Shown here one piece after another: positions 1 to 8,890 of a stretch of DNA of 64,000 nucleotides. The notes below the pieces were generated by a model. That model made no database searches and had not been told where the DNA came from. It saw only the letters and a program-made list of their open reading frames with translations. Both the position numbers and the translations under genes were made by a program. The DNA is from Aedes albopictus. Taxonomy: Eukaryota > Arthropoda > Insecta > Diptera > Culicidae. Numbering within the stretch: the first letter of the stretch is position 1; every line of letters begins with the position of its first letter. The DNA is taken from the NCBI RefSeq assembly GCF_035046485.1, contig NC_085137.1:442808334-442872333 (forward strand), given 5' to 3'.

Positions 1-790
1 AGCCATCAGTTATCTTCAGGAACCCCCAAAATCTTTGTGCACTCGATTTAATTCAAAGGACAAACTTTTTCACTTTCAAAACGTCGTTGACGCGACACAC
101 GAAGTTTAGAATTTCGAACAACTGAGTGTAATTTGATCTATTTGAGCGTTCCAAATTTTCAGAACTAAAACTATGGACTACCGCTGAAAACGGCCTTACG
201 TAGCATTTGATGCTTGAAATATTGTAATGAAATAAATCAAGAAATAATATAACTTTGAGATCGGCGTAGAAAATTGGAGTTCGGCGGCGTAAGCGACGGC
301 GCGCCGAAAAATAGTCGATGGCGGCGGCGCACCCCTCTAATTCGGCAGTTCCATTTTATTATTGGTTTAATGTTATGGTTATCGTGATCTTTTTTGAAAT
401 TGCTTTAAAACCTCATTCAGCAACTTCAAATATTTGAAGAAAAATTTGAAGGAATTACCAAAGAATTAAAAAAAAAATGTAATCCGAAGGATTAACTGTT
501 TTTATTAGAATTATTGAATTACTTCAAAAACATTTGTTTTAAGAAATGCTCAAAGAAATTGCCCAAGGATTTAGCCGTAGAAGACAACATGTTCCTTTTT
601 GGACCACCCTTATGAAAACCGAATTTTCAAAGCAGGCAGTTTAACCTTTGCAACAGCTTGAAACTATTTTTATTATTCAATTAAACAAGCAGAGTAAACA
701 AATTCAAACATTATTAATATTTCTTTTCAGCTATAACTACTATCTACTTACATTTAATAGTTTTCTTCTAATGTCCTGCTTTTTCCTAAC
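1..790. other. Intergenic or intronic sequence, no gene seen
   Basis: AT-rich sequence with no supportable coding region. A short GC-rich stretch with GGCGGCGGCG motifs lies around 265-345 and looks like a fragment of a dispersed repeat. The 65-residue ORF at 648-845 is low-complexity except for its last 17 codons (see the entry at 793-845). Confidence 0.5.
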
Positions 791-792
791 AG

Positions 793-845
793 GTATGGCG
801 GCTCACGGTCGGGCGCCTTCTCGAATGCTAACCAACCTAAATTAA
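793..845 (+). CDS. Candidate alternative terminal exon (weak)
   Basis: A strong 3' splice site (pyrimidine-rich tract ending CCTAACAG at 785-792) precedes a GC-rich stretch in AT-rich surroundings. Read from the ATG at 795 it gives MAAHGRAPSRMLTNLN and a stop at 843-845. No donor site follows, so if it is an exon it is terminal. The first bases after CAG are GTATGG, so the site could also be a weak recursive splice site. No upstream exon was found in the window. The composition could be chance. Confidence 0.2.
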
Positions 846-1062
846 ATGATTTTAGGTTCACATATTTGTTTGCCATAATCACAATCACAATCTTACCTAG
901 GAATTTACTTTGATACACGCAGTTTCTCAAAAACTACGCCCTTTTTCACTAATCGCGAAACACTCTAAATATTTTCAATTTTACTTTACTTCTTGCTGCA
1001 ATGCCTATTAATCTTTACCATTTTGTGATCTTTCTTCCTTCTGTTTTTGTTTGTATTTACAG

Positions 1063-1200
1063 TTCGTCTACTCACTCACTCTCCCAACATACTCACTGAC
1101 GTCTATGCTCAGCGCACGGGTCATCCATCCACCGGGTGTTGTCGCGTCCGGTGTGGACAACATGGTGCACCCTGGTTGCGCTGTCGAAGAGTGGTACTGA
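1063..1200 (+). CDS. Candidate 3'-terminal coding exon of an unidentified gene
   Basis: A long pyrimidine tract ending TTGTATTTACAG (to 1062) is followed by a GC-rich block that is open for 45 codons to a TGA at 1198-1200. The C-terminal residues are VASGVDNMVHPGCAVEEWY. An AATAAA lies 65 nt after the stop, as expected for a last exon. The upstream exons would lie before the window or in the first kilobase; none was identified. A second frame is open to a TAA near 1222 and a minus-strand frame is open too, so the frame is not certain. No family was recognised. It may instead be a non-coding RNA exon. Confidence 0.38.
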   Translation, partial: FVYSLTLPTYSLTSMLSARVIHPPGVVASGVDNMVHPGCAVEEWY

Positions 1201-1264
1201 GCTGTGCCAACACAACCTAACAAAAATAGTGTTTTATTTTTGTCAAGACTGACAAGCAAAATGC

Positions 1265-1270
1265 AATAAA
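1265..1270 (+). terminator. Polyadenylation signal AATAAA for the 1063 exon
   Basis: Canonical AATAAA 65 nt after the stop codon of the candidate terminal exon. Such hexamers are frequent in AT-rich DNA, so its support comes from position only. Confidence 0.35.
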
Positions 1271-1299
1271 ATACAAACAAACTACAGAAGAAATCTTAA

Positions 1300-2150
1300 T
1301 TAATTCTCAAACAAATTTCCAAAGAAATGGACAAAAAATTATAATACGATTGACGAACAACTCCATTTCTGAGAAATTCACAAGCATTTTTAAATATCCG
1401 AAATCGTTATGGGAATTTCATGAGAATGGCGAAATCTTGCTTTGGTCTTTACATTTATAGTTCTATCAGGCGAGTTCAGCTGTCTGTTAATATATTCATC
1501 ATTTGGTCTATCAATCTACATACCTATTACCAAAATGGAAAGCGCACCTACCAATGAGCTGAAACGCGAACCAAATTCCACCGAGCTCCAATTTTCAACT
1601 TAGTAATCCGCATAATTGAACCACCAATTTGGTACATTTTCCCATTCATTAGTCACCCATACCCATTTAGCATCGGAGCGAATCTCCATCTCAGTTTTCT
1701 TCGAACAGCACGAGCTCTCCACCAACTGACGAACACCAAACCTGAGCAGAAGGGAATAACAACAGCATAAGGCGCTGTGTTATTTGGGTAAAATAATAGA
1801 ATAATAAAATCGATTATTTTTAAGTTATTAACACAACATATTATGTTATAAACTTGTCTATCATAAGCGGCAAAATAACAAATATCATAACAAAAAAATG
1901 TTCTTGGAAAACCATTTTAATAACTTGTTTTGTTAGTTTCAAGAACAACTTAATAACAGTGAATTTTGAAAATATTTCAATAACAAATTTTGATATTAAT
2001 ATATTATTGATAATAATCGGAAAGCAAAATTCGTTATGATATCAAAATCGTAACTTAGTAAATTATGATACTTATTATATAAAATTATTCACTTTGTCTC
2101 ACAAACCCACCAATAACATAAGTAACAATACTTTAAATGATCAAAAAATA
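1300..2150. repeat. AT-rich dispersed repeat with ATAACA/TGTTAT motifs
   Basis: From about 1780 to 2140 the sequence is dominated by ATAACAAA and TTATGTTAT motifs. The same style of sequence is seen at 2640-2780 joined to 8061-8170, at 24238-24865 and at 29490-29850. It resembles internally deleted DNA-transposon copies. No coding region. 1300-1780 is unassigned. Confidence 0.4.
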
Positions 2151-2194
2151 CTATATTCAGTTTTTAATTCATTCTAAGAGCATGTAAAAGAAAA

Positions 2195-2595
2195 ATCTTC
2201 CAGAAATTTCTCCGAGAGTTCTTTCACGAAGTCATTCACAGATTTTCAACGACTCCTCTAGAAATTCCTCCGCAATTATGAACAAAATCCCTTCAAGGAT
2301 TTCTTAAGAATTTCCCATGATTTTTTTTTCCCAAATTTCATCTTAAGATTCCTTTGAGAATTTCACCAGAAGTTTTTCCGATGAATTCTCCAGGAGTTAT
2401 CAAAAAAATTTGCCAAGAATTCTAATAATTGCTCAGAAGAATTACTTTTGGAATTTCTAAGCAGATTGCTCCAGGAGTTATTTTGAAGACTTCTCTAGGG
2501 TATCGAAGGGTTCCTCCAGAACTTCTAAGTGTTGTTCCGAATATTATTTAAGGAATTTTCAGAGAATTCGTTCAGAAATTTCCGTCCTAACTGTA
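2195..2595. repeat. Degenerate GAATTTCTCCAGGAATT-type minisatellite
   Basis: Short diverged units built around AGAATTTCNCCAGGAATTC-like words repeat irregularly. This is the same degenerate family as at 8.9-11.5, 14.1-14.6, 16.7-18.5, 19.6-23.1, 42.9-44.1, 53-54.4 and 56.2-58 kb. Non-coding. Confidence 0.6.
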
Positions 2596-2780
2596 CACAA
2601 AAATGGAATAAAACAAAAGGACAGGTCATTATTATCCAATTGTTGATTTGATTTCAAAACTTGTTACTGTTGTGCTATTGTTGATAAGTTGATCAATAGT
2701 CCGACAATAACAAAACTTGTACTTCAACGAAACATGTTATTGAAATGTAATTGAGTGAATGTATATCAAAAACTTGATTA

Positions 2781-2805
2781 CACTCCGTCCTTATTTCACG
2801 TCCAC
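2781..2805 (+). repeat. Left terminal inverted repeat of the 5.3-kb element
   Basis: Pairs with 8034-8058 with two mismatches over 25 bp and abuts a TA at 2779-2780. Confidence 0.8.
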
Positions 2806-3043
2806 TATCGGGGGGGCGTAAATCAAATTGGACGTAAAAAAAATCACAGTACTTACCTAATTTCGTCAAAATACCAATGTTAGATGCAAGTTTACCTTCT
2901 CCATGTGTTCAGCAAAGTTTGAGTACTGACCAAGGGCTATCATGTGTGGCCATTCACTGTTCGAAATTTTGACCTCAGATGGCAACACTGATCGATCTAC
3001 ATAAAATAGTCCATTATCTGGGGGTGTTGTTTCAAGGCACCGG

Positions 3044-4515
3044 TAAACGTAGTTACCAAGTAAAGTTTTAGACTTCCCTAACTCGTGATCCAAAGCAGAT
3101 AGAAAAGTGCCGTCTTCGGCAAAGATGTTCAGAAGAATAAGATCATTCTGTTGATTTACCAATTAGTTGGAGATTTCGCCGCTAGGTGGCGCTAGTTATC
3201 AAGTGAAGTTTTAGACTTTTCTATCTCGCGATCCAAAGCAGATAGAAAAGTGCCGTCTTCGGCAAAGTTGTTCAGAAGGATAAGAGCATTCTGTAGGTTT
3301 ACCAATTAGTTGGAGATTTCGCCGCTAGGTGGCGCTAGTTATCAAGTGAAGTTTTAGACTTTTCTATCTTGCGATCCAAAGCAGATAGAAAAGTGCCGTC
3401 TTCGGCAAAGTTGTTCAGAAGAATAAGAGCATTCTGTTGATTTACCAATTAGTTGGAGATTTCGCCGCTAGGTGGCGCTAGTTATCAAGTGAAGTTTTAG
3501 ACTTTTCTATCTTGCGATCCAAAGCAGATAGAAAAGTGCCGTCTTCGGCAAAGTTGTTCAGAAGAATAAGATCATTCTGTTGATTTACCAATTAGTTGGA
3601 GATTTCGCCGCTAGGTGGCGCTAGTTATCAAGTGAAGTTTTAGACTTTTCTATCTCGCAATCCAAAGCAGATAGAAAAGTGCCGTCTTCGGCAAAGTTGT
3701 TCAGAAGAATAAGAGCATTCTGTTGATTTACCAATTAGTTGGAGATTTCGCCGCTAGGTGGCGCTAGTTATCAAGTGAAGTTTTAGACTTTTCTATTTCG
3801 CGATCCAAAGCAGATAGAAAAGTGCCGTCTTCGGCAAAGTTGTTCAGAAGGATAAGAGCATTCTGTAGATTTACCAATTAGTTGGAGATTTCGCCGCTAG
3901 GTGGCGCTAGTTATCAAGTGAAGTTTTAGACTTTTCTATCTTGCGATCCAAAGCAGATAGAAAAGTGCCGTCTTCGGCAAAGTTGTTCAGAAGAATAAGA
4001 TCATTCTGTTGATTTACCAATTAGTTGGAGATTTCGCCGCTAGGTGGCGCTAGTTATCAAGTGAAGTTTTAGACTTTTCTATCTTGCGATCCAAAGCAGA
4101 TAGAAAAGTGCCGTCTTCGGCAAAGTTGTTCAGAAGAATAAGAGCATTCTGTTGATTTACCAATTAGTTGGAGATTTCGCCGCTAGGTGGCGCTAGTTAT
4201 GAAGTAGAATTTGAGACTTTTCTATCTCGCGATCCAAAGCAGATACAAAAGTGCCATTTTCGGCAAAGTTGTTCAGAAGGATAAGAGCATTCTGTTGATT
4301 TACCAATTAGTTGGTGATTTCGCCGCTAGGTGGTGGTAATCATCAAAGTGTAGAATTAGCAGTAGTTAAAATATACAAAAAAAAAATAAAAAGGTGATCA
4401 TCAAATAAAGTTCCAGACTTCCAAATTTTGGGATCGAGAGTAGATAGAAAAGTGCCGTCTTCGAAAACCTTGTTCAGAAGGATAAGAACTATTTGTTTAT
4501 CGGTTGACCGTGATG
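3044..4515. repeat. Tandem array, 143-bp unit, about 10 copies
   Basis: The anchor GCCGCTAGGTGGCGCTAG starts at 3178, 3321, 3464, 3607, 3750, 3893, 4036 and 4179, an exact 143-bp period. Flanking units at about 3044 and 4385 are more diverged. Each unit also has GTGCCGTCTTCGGCAAAG and a CAGATAGAAAAG word. Inner copies differ at only a few positions. No unit encodes a plausible protein. It lies wholly inside the TIR element. Confidence 0.9.
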
Positions 4516-4627
4516 CCTTATGTATACGTTTCAAGGTGTATTAAGTAATGAAGCAAAAAATATGAATGGAAAATTTCTTTTATTGTTCTCTTTCGTTTTA
4601 AATCCAGTACAACTGCCCTTATTTTAG

Positions 4628-4933
4628 TTAACCCATTCTCTCTTCATCGACCGAGCAATTTTTGGCAGCCAAAACAGTAACTGACTGCTGTTTGAAAAGC
4701 TGATTATACCGAAGCGTCACTCTCCGCAAATCAGCCCGAAATTGCACGGCTCGTTCAACATCAAGGTCCTCATCCAAGGCCATGTCGCCCATCTTTTCTG
4801 CCATTTCAAGAAGTTCACCAAGCTTAGTCTGGTTGAATTCCTGCCCACATACCTGGCTTTCTTCTGCGTCTCCAAAATTTTCTTCCGATTCGATCAGTAA
4901 CTCCATCAGTTCATCATCGTCGAGAGGGTTGTG
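4628..4933 (-). pseudogene. Transposase C-terminal fragment (pogo/Tigger-like, tentative)
   Basis: A minus-strand frame runs from a TAG near 4940 to a stop at 4628. It starts KKKHNPLDDDELMELL and continues with an acidic, helix-rich segment (92 codons after the first Met). Such acidic tails are usual at the C-terminus of pogo/Tigger-type transposases, and the fragment sits inside a TA-flanked TIR element. No DDE catalytic domain or CENPB-type DNA-binding domain remains. A 9-A run and TAG stop block extension upstream. I cannot exclude another origin. Confidence 0.4.
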
Positions 4934-4965
4934 TTTTTTTTTCTACACCGTGATTTTTAAATGGG

Positions 4966-5009
4966 CGCTGGGTACCCGGGTACCCTGTCGGTTAAAGGAT
5001 ACATAAGGG
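4966..5009 (-). mobile_element. End fragment of a TTAA-type repeat (CCCTTATG...GGGTACCC family)
   Basis: A nested palindrome GGGTACCCGGGTACCC is followed by CTGTCGG and ACATAAGGG, then TTAA at 5010-5013. Read inverted this matches the start of the repeat at 35692, which begins CCCTTATGTGGCCGTCAGGG after a TTAA. Both look like ends of one TTAA-inserting family. Confidence 0.4.
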
Positions 5010-5239
5010 TTAAAGGATGTATACAGTTATTTTTGCAACTAAATATTTTGGTTACCAATTTCTTGAAAATTTGGTTCACCCTAATTTTCATGCACATTGT
5101 GAAGACAGCCTTATTTTAAGGAATTACGAGCGAACAGTTTTTGGGTGGATGTGACAGAATCAGATGGCCAGTGTTGGCAGCACCAACATGATTTCACATG
5201 GTATCGGTATGCGTGATAATGTTCGCGCCATCGTACAAA

Positions 5240-5550
5240 TAACGTTCCAGTTCCACTTGTGAATACAATTAGTTGGTTTTCTTTACATGCCTTTTCTTCT
5301 TTTTATGGCTCTACGTTCCCACTGGAACTTGGCCTGCCTCTCTTCAACTTAGTGCTCTTTGAGCACTTCCACAGTTATTGATTGAAGGACTTTATTTGCC
5401 TGCCATTGCATGAATTTGTATATTGTGAGGCAAGCACAGCACTATCCCCAGGGAGTCGAGAAAATTTTCCCGACCGGAACGGGAATCAAACCCACCTTCC
5501 CCGGTTTGGCGATCCATAGCCTCAACCACTAGGGTAACTGGAGACCCCAT
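5240..5550 (-). mobile_element. tRNA-derived SINE, Feilai-type
   Basis: Read on the minus strand, a tRNA-like head with an A-box-like TAGNGGTTGAGGCTATGG segment and a B box (GGTTTGATTCCCG) is followed by a body containing AACTGTGGAAGTGCTC and a tail with GAAGAAAAG. The same body occurs at 27235-27522 and 61510-61725. Ae. aegypti carries many copies of a tRNA-related SINE of this kind. This copy is diverged and lies inside the 5.3-kb TIR element. Confidence 0.7.
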
Positions 5551-5959
5551 TTGCATGCACGTAAGCAGTATCTCATGCCATAGTAGGCTGGGAGTAAAAA
5601 CGAGCTTTTGTTTTTTGGTTTTGGTACTCGTGATTTGTCCACGCGCAGAAGTCGAAAAAAGCTATTTCAATCACCGTGTGAGTATCCCGGTGAAAATCGA
5701 TTTTTTGAGATTTTTTATGTTTACATTTCTTAATGGTGTAGTTACCAACACGCATACGAAATTTTACATAGCGATCCGATCTGGAATTTGGTAATTGACC
5801 GATGAGAAACATGCTCATGAACAGGAAAAATGGACGATATTCAAGACTTCCTTGCGTGGCGTAACTCGTAGCTCTCGGAAGCGATTTGTAATCATATGAG
5901 TTTTTTTTTCAATGACCGAAGGATCTGAAAAGGAGGCCCTCGTAATATATTTTTGTGTA

Positions 5960-7760
5960 ACAATGCACTGCAAATGAGGTGCATTACAACATTGTCGAAC
6001 ATTCGAATTACCTATCTCACACCTGAATTGATATTTTTAACTTTATCTAAATCTGCATGGTCAGTGTTGCCAGTAATAACAGAATTTTTGTATCACAGTG
6101 TGAAATAACACACTGGAAATGAGGTGCACTACAACATTGTCGAACATTCAGATTGCCTATCTCACACCAGATTTGAGAGATTGAGCTTTATATAAATCTG
6201 CATGGTTAGTGTTGCCAGAAATAACAGAATTGTTGTATCACAGTTGGAAATAATGCACTGTAAATGAGGTGCACTGCAATATTGTCGAACATATGAATTG
6301 CCTATCTCACACCGGATTTCATATAGTGAGCTTTTTCTAAATCTGCATGGTCAGTGTTGCCTGTAATAACAGATTTTTTACATCACAGTGTGAAACAATG
6401 CACTGTAAATGAAGTGCACTACAAAATTGTCGAACATTCGAATTGCCTATCTCACACCGGATTTGAGATATTGAGCTTTATATAAATCTGCATGGTCAGT
6501 GTTGCCAGCAATAACAGAATTTTTGTATCACAGTGCGAAATAATGCTCTGTAAATGAGGTGCACTACAACATTGCCGAACATTCGAACTGCCTATCTCAC
6601 ACCGGATTTGAGATATTGAGCATTATTTAAATCTGCATGGTCAGTGTTGCCAGCAATAACAGAATTTTTATATCACAGTGTGAAATAATCCACTGTAAAT
6701 GAGGTTCACTACAACATTGTCGAACATTCGAATTGCCTATCTCACACCGGATTTGAGATATTGAGCTTTATATAAATCTGCATGGTCAGCGTTGCCAGCA
6801 ATAACAGAATTTTTGTATCACAGTGCGAAATAATGCCCTGTTAATGAGGTGCACTACAACATTGCCGAACATTCGAACTGCCTATCTCACACCGGATTTG
6901 AGATATTGAGCATTATTTAAATCTGCATGGTCAGTGTTGCCAGCAATAACAGAATTTTTATATCACAGTGTGAAATAATCCACTGTAAATGAGGTGCACT
7001 ACAACATTGTCGAACATTCGAATTGCCTATCTCACACCGGATTTGAGATATTGAGCTTTATATAAATCTGCATGGTCAGTGTTGCCAGCAATAACAGAAT
7101 TTTTGTATAACAGTGCGAAATAATGCTCTGTAAATGAGGTGCACTACAACATTGCCGAACATTCGAATTGCCTATCTCACACCGGATTTGAGATATTGAG
7201 CATTATTTAAATCTGCATGGTCAGTGTTGCCAGCAATAACAGATTTTTTATATCACAGTGTGAAATAATCCACTGTAAATGGGGTGCACTACAACATTGT
7301 CGAACATTCGAATTGCCTATCTCACACCAGATTTGAGATATTGAGCTTTATATAAATCTGCATGGTCAGTGTTGCCAGCAATAACAGAATTTTTGTATAA
7401 CAGTGCGAAATAATGCTCTGTAAATGAGGTGCACTACAACATTGCCGAACATTCGAATTGCCTATCTCACACCGGATTTGAGATATTAAGCATTATTTAA
7501 ATCTGCATGGTCAGTGTTGCCAGCAATAACAGATTTTTTATATCACAGTGTGAAATAATCCACTGTAAATGGGGTGCACTACAACATTGTCGAACATTCG
7601 AATTGCCTATCTCACACCGGGTTTGAGATATTTAGCTTTATATAAATCTGCATGGTCAGTGTTGCCAGCAATAACAGAATTGTTATGTCGGAGTGTGGAA
7701 CAATGTACTGCAAACGAGGTGTACTACAATATTGTCGAAAATATGAATTGACACCCATAT
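5960..7760. repeat. Tandem array, 145-bp unit in 290-bp dimers, 12 copies
   Basis: The anchor CATGGTCAGTGTTGCCAG starts at 6056, 6201, 6346, 6491, 6636, 6781, 6926, 7071, 7216, 7361, 7506 and 7651, an exact 145-bp period. From 6491 onward two variants alternate strictly: one has GAGCTTTATATAAATCTG before the anchor, the other GAGCATTATTTAAATCTG. This gives a 290-bp higher-order unit. There is no coding potential. Confidence 0.92.
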
Positions 7761-8033
7761 AAGTTATGCTGAAAAGTCTGATATATTGTGCACATTCATA
7801 TGTATATATTTAGCAATATATGACTCTATTAGAACAGTGTTGCCATCTAAAAGTGTAAATAATAACAACCGAAGCTATCACTGGTTAGCTATTGTTGTCC
7901 TTTCAAACTTTACAGAACATTATTTGTGTCTATTTAGAAAAACTACTTGATAATTTGAGCAATGATTGAAATGGACGTTAATCTAAATTTTGGACGTAAA
8001 AAAGTGGACGTAAACTAATTCGGCGTAAAAAAA

Positions 8034-8058
8034 GTGGACGTAAAATAAGGTCGGAGTG
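8034..8058 (-). repeat. Right terminal inverted repeat of the 5.3-kb element
   Basis: Inverted partner of 2781-2805; TA follows at 8059-8060. Confidence 0.8.
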
Positions 8059-8159
8059 TATAACAAAATGAGATTGTCCTACAAAATTTGTTATGGAGAA
8101 GCTATGCCTTCATAATTAAATATTAACAAAACAAGATATAAAAATAGGTTATGTGATTT

Positions 8160-8645
8160 CGTAGTTATTAATTTGATATTCTCCTCTGCTCGGGAGATGC
8201 AGATTGCAGATGCAGATTCGCATGATTGAAACTTTTATAGCCGAGCGAGAGGCCCTCACGTTTCGGCTTCAGCAGCCCCCAAAAACGCCACGCTGCCGCC
8301 GAGTGTGAAATTGATTGAGAAATCCTCTTCGCTTCGGTTTCACTCGATTATTGGACGGATTTCGAAGGGTGATCGAATTTTCGAACCAATTTTCGCGCCT
8401 TTCCGTGCCGTAGCGCCGTTCGCTCCGATTGAGGTTGATTTGCTGAGCGATCCAAAGCTAAGTGGGCTGAGGGGCAGCTCTAGAAGCTTTTGGTCACGAT
8501 TTGTTCTCCATTCGTGCCGTTGAAAAGTAGGTTTCTGTGTGAGATGGAGAGTCTTGATTTTTCCGAGGCGAAATGAGTGAACTGTGTGATCTGCCTTGGG
8601 GAGGTCTTTAGATGACTAATCTCCGTTCCAATCAAGTGGGGTAAA
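8160..8645. other. GC-richer, apparently unique stretch; no gene assigned
   Basis: Composition rises towards GC between 8190 and 8530 and no repeat seen elsewhere in the window matches it. A 72-codon plus-strand frame (8305-8523) is open but has no recognisable domain. A TTTTATAG word at 8229 could be a TATA-like site. It may be a 5' exon, a promoter or a conserved non-coding segment. Confidence 0.25.
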
Positions 8646-8648
8646 AAT

Positions 8649-8890
8649 CTACTTCGTCATATGCGCTAATTCCCGTCATATCAGATCGAAAATAGCCAAT
8701 AATTACAGGTATTCCAGCTTATCTTTGACAATTTCTCATCAGATGGTAGCAAAAAGATGTAGGCTATCAATAACCAGCCCGTATAGCACTGAAAATCGAA
8801 TAATAACGCGGAATTTGATGTTTCAATTTCACTTCATTTACGAGTTGATTTTTTTGTCGTTTTGCGTATGGCGAAGGCAACTGCACCAAT
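8649..8890 (+). repeat. Left part of a split dispersed repeat (copy A)
   Basis: Aligns by eye with the minus strand of 45675-45430. Both contain GCGTCATATGCGCT or its variant, then ATTCCCGTCA, GGCTATCAATAA, TTTCAATTTCACT and TTTACGAGTT. It stops near 8890, where minisatellite begins, and resumes near 11505. Confidence 0.6.

Larger units (their letters stand above)
2781..8058. mobile_element. 5.3-kb TIR DNA transposon, probably pogo/Tigger-like, carrying two tandem arrays
   Basis: Inverted termini begin CACTCCGTCCTTATTTCACG (2781) and, read from the other end, CACTCCGACCTTATTTTACG (8058). Both continue to GTCCAC, giving about 25 bp with two mismatches. TA lies immediately outside each end (2779-2780 and 8059-8060). 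Subterminal TGGACGTAAA words repeat near both ends, and an AGATGGCAACACTG motif near 2973 recurs inverted near 7834. Inside are a 143-bp tandem array, a transposase-tail fragment on the minus strand, a SINE and a 145-bp array. Joining the flanks across one TA gives a continuous ATAACAAA-rich repeat. TA duplication and the acidic C-terminal fragment fit the pogo/Tigger group of Tc1/mariner. That family call is inferred. Confidence 0.7.

Noticed and set aside
3044..7760. CRISPR-like or gene-like arrays
   Set aside because: Contiguous 143-145-bp tandem units without spacers; a eukaryotic minisatellite.
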